Source of the DNA: Cryptomeria japonica
Lineage: Eukaryota; Streptophyta; Pinopsida; Cupressales; Cupressaceae
Direction of reading: 5' to 3'
Assembly: GCF_030272615.1 (NCBI RefSeq)
Contig: NC_081408.1
Span: 67,931,546-67,995,545, forward strand
DNA length: 64,000 nucleotides
This document shows positions 45,331 to 55,702 of the stretch, piece after piece (position 1 is the stretch's first letter; each line of letters begins with the position of its first letter). Position numbers and translations under genes: made by a program. The notes under the pieces were generated by a model. That model did no database searches, had not been told where the DNA came from, and saw only the letters and a list, made by a program, of their open reading frames with translations.

Positions 45331-47994
45331 TACATAAGTTGCACAGAGCATCAGGCTCCCATATATACTGGCAAAACATCAAAAACATTCAGAAAAATGT
45401 CCTGAAGAAAATACAAAAACATCAAGATAGTAAAGAAAAATCATGCATCCAAATGGTGAACAACCACTCTGGTGGCACCTTGGGTAAGTACGATGGTGAA
45501 AACCTGGCAAATAGGTGCCACTCGTAAAGGTTATGGCTCCATTGTCTTTCAAACTTATTTTGATCACATCCACTACATACACACATCCATCCATCCAAAC
45601 CATGGCTTGTTATTAATCTGCAACCAAAAACAGTACTTTGTACGTCTAGCATCCCGCTTTTTCATACGTCATGTCTAAACTAGGGGCAATGCCCTTAATC
45701 TAGTTTGATGGAAGTGGATTATACGTTATTCTTATGATTAGTTGGGTTCTTCATTCAAAGCTATCTCACAAAATCCAAAAATATTCAAAACAATCATCAA
45801 AATCCAAAAACATTCAAAACAATCATCATAATCCAAAAACATTCAAAACAATCATCAAAATCCAAAAACATTCAAAACAATCACAAAATCCAAAAACATG
45901 ATAAAACATCAAAAATCACACAAAAACATGGCAACACATTGTACATACTCATTCAAAGTAGATATAAACAAGCATTGAAAAATACTCGCACGATGATCAC
46001 TTCTCAAATCAACCAAACAATCAACATCAACACTCAAATTGTCTTCAACAAAGATGCATCTTTCCTTACCAAAACAAAGACAACATGACATTTTCTTTGA
46101 CAAGAAAATTCTATTTAAAGCTATCAAATACTTGGTTGATTTGTGAGTAATTCATTCATTTATATGTATCAGGTTCCTACAACATTGTTTGTGTATCTTC
46201 TACGAATTATTCTGATGAAGTTCTGGGGCATGTACTAATGGTGTTTATGTGGGAAGTTCACTAAGCTACATGATCTTATGCAAAATACAGTCATAGATCA
46301 CTACGACTTGCTGACTACAATGTATACCTCGACCATATGAGCATGAACCATTACCAAGGATCCATATTCTTTATTCTTTATGTATATACTGCCTGCTTGC
46401 AAGCACAATGCTCCTTTTTTGGTTCCTACCTCATCCAAATTTGGATAAAGGTTTTTGTCTCTTATTAAGGTGTGAACTTGTCTCAGGATATGATCAACCC
46501 AAGATCAAGGAGGACGATCCAAGCCATGCATGAATAGAGATGATCCTTGTCTGTTCTGCAAGCAATACTCTAGTCAACCTGACCCATTATATCAAGTTGT
46601 TTGTATTAACTTTCTATATCAAATCCATGTAAGAAATACTTTGGTCATCTTGAATCATTATGTCAAGATGCTTGTATTTTCTTACAACATTTTAAAGCTC
46701 GATGATAAAAAATAAAGCACTATGGATCATCATTTCATCTCATCTGTTTATATGATTGCATTCCGTTGCATATCGCCCATCCATTCACTCATTCATATGT
46801 ATGATTTTTGTATGCAAATGTGAGGTATATCTTTATGTTATTTATTTCAATATTTGCAACATTTCATTCAAGGTTAATTCCTAAATCGAGGTTTGACTTA
46901 GGCAAAACCCTATTTCCAACCTATTTCTCTTCTCCATTGTACATAGGAACATGTATGGATTTGCGATCTTCATAATTAGCTTTATTTACAATGACGAATC
47001 GATCCCTCATTGGAGTGTGAAAAGTACGGAGGACCAGGGCAACCATCCCAACGAAGTCAAAAAATCAGGAGCTCCTTCTGGGAACAGGTTTGAATACTCT
47101 TATAATCCTCAAATCCAAGTTTGTGGCTTGATCAGAGGACTGTAACTCACTGTTCATGTGTTTTTACCTCAATTTTGAAACATTTACCCTAATTTCAGCA
47201 TGTTCAACAATTTTATTCAACTTAAGGGAAATAAGAGGCATATTTAAAAGCCCTTGGAATTAGATCAAAATCTAGATCTATTAGGTTTAGATCTATCTAA
47301 TTCCTATATTTCCCTAATGTAATGGTCCTTAAGAAAAACTAGTGGATTTACTACATCTAATGGTAGAAACCTAAATTTTCACCATTACACTAGTAATGGC
47401 ACCACAAATTTGCAATATTGTCATCCCTTACTAAATGCACACCAATAACTATTAAATGCACATCAGACCAACAAATGTGCATTTTGATCCATCAATTGCA
47501 CCAAACCCTAATTTAAGAACCTCACTTGACCCCAAAACATGAAAATGTGTGCAAACACTTGACATCAAATGCTAGAAAATACAAAGTCAAGCTTAGACAA
47601 CTCACCTAATGGGCCTGCACTCACTCTACTCAATGTTTCACTGCAATAATTCCATCCATTACTCTCAAAGTCAACTACCCTACCTTGGAGATGAAAAAGT
47701 GAAAAGTGAAAATGACCCTTATGGACCCCCCTAACTTACCTTTCAACCCCTTATGTTGCCCTAATTCTTGCTTGTGGAGCTCCTTGAGTTTCCCCTAAAT
47801 CAGTCACTTTTATCATTCTAAACATGTTCATATGTCTTTGTCACCTCACCTTAATTTCATAGCCTAATCTTTCTATCGAGAAATTGGCCTCCTTTAAAAT
47901 TTAATTTTTTTTGTCCTCCAATTTCTCAAGGGGGCAGCATATCTCGGATCTTTGGGCCACACTAGGGTATATTCCTCCAAATTCTCTTTTTCTT
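45331..47994 (+). other. Non-coding 3' region after element C integrase
   Basis: No gene is recognised. The stretch holds GGGGCAATGCCC near 45683, a 29-bp tandem array (45770-45900), and AT-rich sequence with TCACCCCC-type C-rich patches. Small open frames (for example 46951-47145) show no domain. Tat elements often have long 3' regions, but part may belong to the element owning LTR D. Confidence 0.45.
45770..45900. repeat. 29-bp tandem repeat, about 4.5 copies
   Basis: The unit AAAATCCAAAAACATTCAAA followed by ACAATCATC recurs four times with one or two changes and a fifth partial copy. It is AT-rich and non-coding. Confidence 0.85.
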
Positions 47995-48040
47995 CTTTGA
48001 GACAATGCTCAAAATCACATCGTCTCAAAGAGGGGAAATA
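47995..48040 (+). promoter_or_regulatory. Hairpin and polypurine tract before LTR D
   Basis: CTTTGAGAC (47995-48003) pairs perfectly with GTCTCAAAG (48022-48030). AAAGAGGGGAAATA (48027-48040) is the polypurine tract. The arrangement mirrors the one at 2331-2377, although the stem sequences differ. Confidence 0.6.
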
Positions 48041-48993
48041 TATAGACATCGAAAATTAATTGTTCTTTGTTCATCAATCATCTTCAATAATTAAATAATT
48101 CATAATTATTTAGTTGACCTACTAATCTCTCCTCCTCTCTAATATTAATTAGGTAATTTTATATTATTTAATTAATTATCATTTTCCCATAATAAATTGA
48201 TTTTTAATTAATTTATTATTCTTGTCATTTTCCCAAAGTTTCTTTATAATTAAATAATTTTTATTATTTAATTATTCCTCTATGGTTGAATATATAAATC
48301 TATTTATCCCTCCATTCACCTTTTCCCTCCCCGGCTTAATAAAAAGATAAAACATTTGTTTACTATTACCTTTTATCATTAAATTAAATAATCTTATTAT
48401 TTAATTTTCCTATTTTCTCACTCACCTCTCCACTCTTTGACAATTGTTTCCATTTGCGTCTTGATTCCTTTCAGATTTCCACTCTCTCCCTATCTTTGGC
48501 AAAGTTTCTCCTACACAATCTAAGTCGTTCAATCTCTTCCATGTTCAATTAGAACTCGATCGTTGATCAAATTCCCTCCAAGTCTATATATTCAAATCTT
48601 TGCCTCTCGTTTTGGGTTAACCACTATGCTTGATCTTTCCTTTTATCATATACTTGTGCTTGCAGTTTTTTTAGGGCAACACTATCAACATTTCAAAGGA
48701 GACTTGAGAGCTATGGAGATTGCTGAGGGAGTTCTTGATTTATGTTTATGCATTTGGAGTTTTATGTTCACATTCTTATGACTTATATGCTCATTTCTTC
48801 TTGTTGATTTTGTTTCATAATGCTATTATCATTGTATTAGAGTTTCATAGTTATATCTTTATTGTTTTGATCTTGATATGCTTGAGTATTTGAAGCTTTA
48901 TGCTCTTTGCTCTTGTATCATGTTCTTCATAGGATAGACTAAATATTAGTTGTGATTTAAGGATTTGGTGGTTATCCTAGGACGATCATAACA
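48041..48993 (+). repeat. Gypsy-type LTR D
   Basis: It starts TATAGACATCGAAAATTAATT, close to the TGTAGACACC start of LTR F with the terminal TG changed to TA, right after a polypurine tract. It ends about ATCATAACA at 48993, where sequence of Copia-3 begins. The body shares style (TTAATTAAATAAT tracts, then C-rich) but not clear base identity with the 33911 LTR, so the two were not accepted as a pair. It could be the 3' LTR of another element whose 5' part is gone. Confidence 0.5.
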
Positions 48994-49296
48994 TTCACAT
49001 TTTGTGGTCTACATTCCTAATCCCAACAATCCTACAATAAGAATTATTTCTCACAAGAAGAACATCACTATCAATAGGTTGGTAAGTGAAAACCCAACCA
49101 CTATGTGGAGACATATATGATTAGAAGCACCAAAATCTAATAATCATTCCTCTTGATATTGTAAGATATTACAAACAGATAATACTTCACCGACCATACA
49201 TGAACTTGTCTCAAACGTTTTTGCCTCCTCTTTGGATTCATCAGTATATTTTTTCTTCTTCCAACAATCTTTCTTGAGATGCCATGATTTATTGCA
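48994..49296 (-). pseudogene. Copia-3 gag zinc knuckle and protease start
   Basis: On the minus strand the second half of a CCHC knuckle (CNKSWHLKKDCW) is followed by an acidic linker. Then comes the aspartic-protease motif LLDFGASNHICLH, where DSG has become DFG. After a one-base shift FTYQPIDSDVLLVRNNSYC continues the typical Copia block. A stop precedes the protease motif. This is a fragment of a dead element. Confidence 0.72.
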
Positions 49297-49704
49297 ATAC
49301 CTGTTAGTCCCAACCAGTGCTGAGAGGGGAGGGGTGAATCATCACTATACTGGTTTTTACTAGATTTAACCTTAGTCAAAGTTTCTATTCAAACTTAACA
49401 CTTATCAATATAAGCAACATTAATAAGAAACATGCACACATAAAATCAAATACACATGACTACCAAGATTTATCATGTGGAAACCCAAATGGGAGAAAAC
49501 CATGGTGTGAGTAGAAATTCACAAAATATGCACTCTTCTGGATTATGCCCGATGAGGAGCCATCCATGTTAGGAGATTACAAAGACATTGTTAGGTGCCA
49601 CCCGGTTAAGGGATTTTCTTTAGAGGTAGCCTTGTTAAAGGACTTAGGATCATCAATTAAGATGTCACCCAGTTAACGGATTTTAGAAGGGACATATTAA
49701 AGTC

Positions 49705-50023
49705 TGTTAGAGTAAAGGTTTTAATTTAATCATGTTGATTAAATTACCTTTATTCCTCTCTTAAGATTTCACTTTAGTTTGCATTTGTGACATTTAATAA
49801 TTATATTAATTATTAAATGTCTACCTATTAGGGTTTCTTTTAGGGTTGCACAATATCCTTTTATAAGGATTCATCATTGTAATTTATCTCTCTCTCAGAT
49901 GAATACATTTTTTAGCTTTCAGAGCACCCTTGCTTGTTTGTCTCCATCTCTTCTTTCTGTGACAGGTTATTTGCATGCAGGTGATCTTCGGGGTCTGTGA
50001 AGTTGGCTTTCTCAACTTCTACA
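49705..50023 (+). repeat. 5' LTR of element G
   Basis: 319 bp, TGTTAGAGTAAAGG to CAACTTCTACA. It contains ATCCTTTTATAAGG near 49855-49868 (TATA-like) and a CTCTCTCTCAG tract. Confidence 0.93.
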
Positions 50024-50038
50024 TGGTATCAGAGCTCC
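50024..50038 (+). other. Primer-binding site of element G
   Basis: TGGTATCAGAGCTCC directly follows the LTR and matches the initiator-Met tRNA site used by Copia elements. Confidence 0.93.
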
Positions 50039-50385
50039 AGACTTGTTGCTTCCTATTCGTCTTCTGAAGAATTTGGAGCTACGAGGGTTAGATCTGATTT
50101 TCAGGTTTTGGTTGCATCAGATCTGTGTTTGTCTTCTATTTTTTATTTTGGAAAAGGGGGGTTTTTTTTTTGGGTGCACTTTGAGCCCAAACGGACCTCA
50201 CCGTTGAGCTCGTAGTGCCCAAAAACCCCTATTTCCATATAAAATTCATCCGATTTGGACACAGTTGCTCTAGAAGGCAAATTTTTTAATGCCCCAAGGC
50301 CGTACGGCCCTAGGACACAAAAACCGAGGCGCAAATTCAAAAAAAAATCAAAAAAAATATTTTAAAAAATGTTGTTTTTGTTAAA

Positions 50386-50640
50386 CGGTGGGCGCAGCCA
50401 GTGTTAAGGCCAACGCCGCCGGTGCGCAGCCCAGCGGCCACCGCCGTCGGCGGTAACCATCGCAGCGCCGCCCCGGGCCCACCCGTCGCTTGCGCATCGC
50501 CCAGCCGACCGCCCGTAGCCCACACGCCGCCAGCGCCCAGCCAGCGCCCCACCCGAGCGCCACCCTCCGCCTGCGCGCCGCTCCTGCACCGCCCCAGCAC
50601 CGCTGCCCCAGAGCTAGCCCCTGGTCGCCCAGCGGACCAG
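50386..50640. other. GC- and CpG-rich block in the leader of element G
   Basis: About 255 bp are roughly three-quarters G+C with very many CpG pairs, in a window that is otherwise AT-rich. Open frames exist on both strands here only because GC-rich sequence has few stops. They encode Pro/Ala-rich low-complexity peptides with no domain and lack any shared start. The block sits between the primer site and the gag frame. It could be captured host DNA or a structured leader. Confidence 0.75.
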
Positions 50641-50739
50641 GGGCTTATTTTTTTAAGCCCTTGAGGGCTTAAAGGCCCATCTGGGTCCCTTTAGGAGCAA
50701 TCTTACAAAATCGGGCATAACTTGGGCGTTCGATCTCTG

Positions 50740-50929
50740 TTTTTCAAAAACGAATAGGCGTTGGAAAGCTGGTTCCGAGCTCGATCTAATTGATGCAAGT
50801 CTTTTTCTCTGATTTTGCCGTTTTGCAGTGGTTTTTGCTAGTCAAAGTCAGAACAAGTTTTTTGCACTCCAGGAGCCATATCTTTTGCATACGGACTCCG
50901 TTTTTCACAAACGAATAGGCGTTGGAAAG
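50740..50929. repeat. Direct repeats in element G leader
   Basis: The 29-bp phrase TTTTTCAAAAACGAATAGGC + GTTGGAAAG at 50740-50768 is repeated with one change at 50901-50929. A palindrome GGCCGTACGGCC lies upstream at 50298-50309, and GGGCTT/AAGCCC inverted repeats occur at 50640-50661. Confidence 0.8.
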
Positions 50930-51140
50930 GGGTTTCTATGCTCTTTCCAGATATGTCATTTATTTTTCTAGAATCTACACCAGGTACATTTTATTCAGTA
51001 CTTTGTGTTTTCACACATCTGTCAATTACTTGGACGTTTCAGACTTGGAAATGATTTGTTTGCGTGGGATGGCTTTATTTGATCTGCTTTATCAGTATTA
51101 AAGTCATTTAGTCTTAGATTTGTTAATTTGAAGAGTTATC

Positions 51141-52232
51141 ATGGGTTTTTCTACTCACCCTTCAGTTGTATTTCTAGAACGGGGTAATTATGAGTCATGG
51201 GCAAAGGGCATACTTACACACTGTAGGTGGCTTAATATTTTGCCTTATTTGTATGATCTCATACCTGAACCAGTAGCTTTAGAGGGAAAAATAGCTTGGG
51301 ATATCATTAGCAATCACATAGTAGGAGTTATTTTGTCTAGTGTTGATTCTGACACTGTGTGGGCTATATCGGGCATTGATTGTCCTCACTCACTTTGGAC
51401 ACGTCTTTGGGAGATCTATGGAGACCCCAGTCTTTCTCCATTCCCAAAGGATCCTACTTCAGATTGTCTTGTACCCATTGGTTGGAGAGATAACACACCT
51501 TTTGATCATGATACTTTAAAGGAACTTCAATATTTAGACACCCTTACATATTCCGATGAATCAGAGGATTGTCTCACAGTTCCTACTCTTCAGACTGAGA
51601 TTATACATGTATCAACATCATCTCCTTTTGTTCCTGATCAGTTTGATATTGCCTCTTCTTTGGCTCCTATTGATTCAGCTAAGCAGGACATCATACATCT
51701 TTCAGACATGGCTACTTGGGATTCTTATCTTGCAGGCATTTCGTCTTTGTTTGTAGAGTCCTATATTGCAGACTTGGAGGATTACTTTGAGGATTTTCAG
51801 CTCCTCTTTGTTGACAGCCATATTCCAGCTGTTAGCCCACCATCATCTGTGCATTCAGAGGTTGCAGTTTTTGAGTCTTCAGTTCAGTTTGGATTTGACA
51901 TCTTTTGTTTCAGTTCAGACAGAGGGATTCTTCAGCATCCTATTATGGCACACATCTTGAGACAGATTGATTCTTCTCTCTTCACAGGGTTTCTTCATCT
52001 TCGTTCTTTGGATCCATTTCTTCCCAAGGGGAGGAATATTATATGCCGCTTCAGGATCTCTTTCTGGATTCTACCTCAGGCATCCATATGTGTGACAGGA
52101 GTTTCTTCATTGTGGGGGGGGCTTCTAGTCTCTTTCTTTTTCTTCTATGGAGACCATTGTATCTGTACTTATATGATAGAAGTTGTCTATGGGGGGTATC
52201 ATGTTATCCACCTCCTATCCTTCTATTATTAG
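51141..52232 (+). CDS. Element G gag-like protein (363 codons, open)
   Basis: The ATG at 51141 follows the leader. The first roughly 100 residues match the N-terminal region of Copia gags: LERGNYESWAKGILTHCRWL, then an ISNHIVGVILSSVDSD block, then SLWTRLWEIYGD. The rest is acidic and serine-rich (CLTVPTLQTE ... ADLEDYFEDFQLLFVDS) with no zinc knuckle and no protease motif. The last 60 residues are hydrophobic and aromatic (SLWGGLLVSFFFFYGDH) and may be read-through of non-coding sequence after an old shift. It is the only retroelement frame here without internal stops. The likely role is particle or RNA packaging in trans with an autonomous Copia. Expression is not known. Confidence 0.72.
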   Translation: MGFSTHPSVVFLERGNYESWAKGILTHCRWLNILPYLYDLIPEPVALEGKIAWDIISNHIVGVILSSVDSDTVWAISGIDCPHSLWTRLWEIYGDPSLSPFPKDPTSDCLVPIGWRDNTPFDHDTLKELQYLDTLTYSDESEDCLTVPTLQTEIIHVSTSSPFVPDQFDIASSLAPIDSAKQDIIHLSDMATWDSYLAGISSLFVESYIADLEDYFEDFQLLFVDSHIPAVSPPSSVHSEVAVFESSVQFGFDIFCFSSDRGILQHPIMAHILRQIDSSLFTGFLHLRSLDPFLPKGRNIICRFRISFWILPQASICVTGVSSLWGGLLVSFFFFYGDHCICTYMIEVVYGGYHVIHLLSFYY

Positions 52233-52435
52233 TGCATTTATTTCTTTCATCTCTTTTTGGAGTAGAGTTTTTCCCATGAGGTTTTCTCTATTTCTCCACT
52301 TTACAGAGATTTGGTTGTAATTGGGTACCTGATCAGGCCTTGTTGCCGGGACCCAAGTTTACTTTCTTGCATTGTAGTTACCTTTGCTTTCTTGCACATG
52401 TTTGTAACTGCACTTTTGCTCATCTTAAGGGGGGG

Positions 52436-52721
52436 TGTTAGAGTAAAGGTTTTAATTTAATCATGTTGATTAAATTACCTTTATTCCTCTCTTAAGATTT
52501 CACTTTAGTTTGCATTTGTGACATTTAATAATTATATTAATTATTAAATGTCTACCTTTTATAAGGATTCATCATTGTAATTTATCTCTCTCTCAGATGA
52601 ATACATTTTTTAGCTTTCAGAGCACCCTTTCTTGTTTGTCTCCATCTCTTCTTTCTGTGACAGGTTATTTGCATGCAGGTGATCTTCGGGGTCTGTGAAG
52701 TTCGCTTTCTCAACTTCTACA
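52436..52721 (+). repeat. 3' LTR of element G
   Basis: 286 bp, preceded by AAGGGGGGG (polypurine tract, 52427-52435). It lacks 33 bp found in the 5' LTR after GTCTACCT, at a CCT microhomology, and has two substitutions near 52630 and 52703. Confidence 0.93.
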
Positions 52722-53894
52722 AAGTCCACCCGGTTAAGGGATTTTGTTGTTGTAGTTATTAGAAAACAACAGAGGGAATGATTTTCTATAGTATCTACTC
52801 TTAGCTTAATCAGATACAATTGAAGCTCTTTGTTTTGACCATCGATTACACTTTCTCTACACTCTACTAGTTCTTTGCATTTCACTTGCTCTGCACTTTA
52901 CTGGTGCTCTGCATTTCACTTACTCTACACTCTACCAGTGCTCTGCATTCCTTCTCTACTCTTCACATTATCTGAGCTCTGCACACTCTCTTCACCACTC
53001 TGCTATTCACTTAGCAGTTATGCATTCTTCTCACCTTGCTAAATCGCGTCTCTTCAAAATTGCACTTAGCAATTTTACAATCAAACTTTTGGGTTTTCAC
53101 CAAAAACCTTTATACCATCTTTTACCGACACATACGTGTTGATTCTTAAATGAGTTTACACCTAACACTCAATAGATTTGAAATTCAAATCTTCTCGCAC
53201 TTTCTTTGTGCGCTTTCCATCAATCTCGCCAACAACTCATCCTTATTTGCCACCACAACTCATAATTCTACCAACTTCTGGGTCATGTTCTGCCTTTTTA
53301 ATGCGAACAAGAAAATCCACACAAATCTCACCTTAACTAGTTGTTAACTGCTGTAGACTTCACTAGAAGTTTGTTTTGATGATATCTCACCATGGTCGAC
53401 TCACCTTTGGTCATCACATGTAGCTTACTAGTCACTCCTCTGAGATTCTTGATGGATAGCATTCTTCAACCTGTATCACTGGTGTAACTCTTCATCTTTT
53501 GCCACTAGTCACTGATCATCATCTGTCCAGAGTGTTCTAGTCATGCATAAGACTACTAAAGTACAATTTGAGTCACCTCTTGTGACCGCATCATCATTTC
53601 AACTACTTGTTTAAGAAACTGATCTCAACACTTATCGGATGCTTAACTACCGGTCAGCTACTCTATTTATTCTTCAACCGATTAGTCTTTGACCAACACA
53701 CTGCTTAAGTGTGTCAATGATGCATATTAGGGAACCATTGAATCCTCCATACTATTTGCAGCCATGAGTAAACCATTGAGGTTTACCACACCTCCTTACC
53801 TATGAGTTTGGCCTTACTCACTGGTAAGTGTTGGTCATCAATGACAATACTAACTGATGAACCGGTTGTGCCAACACCATCAGTTATGCCAACA

Positions 53895-53908
53895 ATCTCC
53901 CCCTTTGG
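53895..53908 (-). other. Polypurine tract of Copia-2
   Basis: ATCTCCCCCTTTGG, the same as Copia-1 at 11321, directly beside the 3' LTR. Confidence 0.85.
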
Positions 53909-54236
53909 CATTGATGGAAACACTTCAAAATGTTGTTTTAGCAACCAGTCACTTCTGCTTTTACTGTACCGATCAACTACTCTATTTGATCTTGAGTAAA
54001 GATCTTACTCCCCCTTTCACTGGCTTCCATTCATGTCACATTTGACTTCATCTCCCTTCATGTTCCATTTGACTTCACTCCCCCTTTGACAACAATGCAA
54101 AAGGTGTAGTCTAGACATCCTATTTCACATACTGCAATGATTGCTCCCCTTAACAAGAGTAGTCCATAAACATAAATCCAAATACATAGAATTTTTCAGG
54201 AAAATTATACCGGATTGATGTTGTTCCAATCTTCAC

Positions 54237-55700
54237 TCACCTTAGAGCATGTAGGGGAATTACCCCTAGCTTACCATTAAGATACTCAAAAGTATCCTTA
54301 GGTAGCAGCTTGGTGAATATGTCTACAACCTGTTCCTTGGTTGGTACATATTCCAAGCTAACTTCTTTGTCTTGTACCTGTTCCCTAAGATAATGATATT
54401 TTATTGCAATAGGCTTGGTTTTAGAGTGCATTACCAAGTTTTTTTATATGTTGATGGCACTTGTATTGCCACAGTGTATCACCACTAGTTCAGACACTTT
54501 TTCTTGGATACCTTCCAAGATCTTCTTAATCCATACTACCTGTGTACAATTGATTGCAGAAGCCACATACTCCACCTCAACTGCGGATTGAGAGATACAA
54601 TTTTGTTTCTTGCTTGTCCATGACACAATCTTATCTCCAAGAAAGAATGCACTTCCACTAGTGCTCTTTCTATCATCAATGTTCCTTGCCCAATCTGCAT
54701 CGATGAAGACACTTATGTTGAAATTTCACTTATGTGGATACCAGAGACCATACTCATCAGTCCCCTTAAGGTATCTGAATATCCTCTTAACCGCCACCAT
54801 ATGAGTCTTTTTTAGATTTGTAGCAAATCTAGCAATCAAGCCAACTGCTTGTGATATATCTGGTCTATTGTGCACTGCATACTGCAACTTACCAATCATG
54901 GATCGGTATAGTGTCTCATTCACTTCATTAGCCTCATCATCTTTGGAAAGCTTGCAACCTGTAACCATTGGAGTTCCAACAGGTTTGGAATCTTCCATTC
55001 CAAAGGTCTTTAATATTTCCCTTATATATTTGGTTTGGCTAATGAATATACCATTCTTTAGCTGAGAAACTTGCAGACCAATGAGGAATTTTATTTCACC
55101 TACCATGGACATTTCAAATTCTTTCTTCATTTCTTTTGCAAAACCTTTGCACATTTCATCATCTCCTCCAAAGATGATGTCATCAACAAAATCTCTGCAA
55201 TTAGATGTTTTTCTTCTTTTCCATTCTTGAAATACAAGTTACTGTTGTCACTAGTTCTCATGAACCCTATACTTATTAGGTATGAGTGCAGTCTCTCATA
55301 CCAAGCTCTCGGTGCTTGTTTTAGCCCATACAGAGCCTTTTTCAGCTTACATACTATATCTCTTCCATCTTCTGAAGCAAACCCTTACAGTTGCTCAATG
55401 TACACTTCTTCCTCTAGAACACCATTCAAGAATGTCGATTTGACATCCATTTGGTAGACCTTAAACTTCATGTAAGAAGCATAAGCAAGCAAGATTTTGA
55501 CCCCTTCCAGTCTAGCCACCGATGCAAAGGTCTCTCTATAATCCAAACCTTCTTCTTGTGCATACCCTTTGCAGACTAACCTTGCTGTGTTTCTTACTAC
55601 TTGACAGATTTCATACATTTTTTTTCTAAACACCCATTTGGTGCCTATCATATTTTTGTTCTCAGGTCTGGGCACAAGGGTCCAGGTTTCATTTTTCTCA
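54237..55700 (-). pseudogene. Copia-2 pol: reverse transcriptase and RNase H
   Basis: RT motifs on the minus strand: [57 protein letters not shown] and the catalytic [11 protein letters not shown] (near 55165). Then GTPMVTGCKLSKDD, the RNase H start DADWARNIDDRKSTSGS and VEVEYVASAINC, ending at LGVIPLHALR (54237). A frameshift near 55190 directly upstream of VDD, plus stops near 55384, 54730 and 54440, make it inactive. In one place the RNase H motif reads VEVEY where EAEY is usual. Confidence 0.87.
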
Positions 55701-55702
55701 AT

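Larger units (their letters stand above)
33911..48040 (+). mobile_element. Tat-like Gypsy element C (right boundary unresolved)
   Basis: A plus-strand LTR-like start (TGTAGTCACATAAATATG) at 33911 is followed by an AT-rich LTR body, a long leader, and gag (38034), protease, G-patch-like motif, RT, RNase H, second RNase H and integrase (to about 45330). No second copy of the 33911 LTR is found. The next LTR in the same orientation (D, 48041) has a different sequence, so the true 3' end of C is unresolved. All coding parts carry stops; pol has about a dozen and almost no frameshift. Confidence 0.7.
49705..52721 (+). mobile_element. Element G: non-autonomous gag-only LTR retrotransposon
   Basis: This 3,017-bp element has the duplication AAGTC (49700-49704 and 52722-52726); the empty site is visible in the other Copia-2 LTR near 58815. 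LTRs are 49705-50023 and 52436-52721. It has a primer-binding site (50024), a GC-rich block, an open 363-codon frame resembling a Copia gag N-terminus, and a polypurine tract (52427-52435). No protease, integrase or RT is present, so it would need another Copia element's enzymes. The LTRs differ by two substitutions and one 33-bp deletion, so the insertion is recent on the scale of this window. Confidence 0.92.
49302..53894 (-). repeat. 3' LTR of Copia-2, split by element G
   Basis: It begins TGTTAGTCCC and ends ATGCCAACA, matching 58408-60023 once 49705-52726 is removed (about 1,571 bp). GTTAAGGGATTT-type repeats and CACTCTACTAGTGCTCTGCATTTC-type repeats (52850-52950) are shared by both LTRs. 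Confidence 0.9.

Noticed and set aside
33911-48993. Treating 33911-35318 and 48041-48993 as the two LTRs of one element
   Set aside because: Apart from AT-rich tracts and a similar first few bases I could not align them, and no target duplication was found.
50381-50672. Overlapping Pro/Ala/Arg-rich ORFs on both strands in the GC-rich block
   Set aside because: They are open on several frames because GC-rich DNA lacks stop codons. No domain, no consistent start, and they lie in a retroelement leader.
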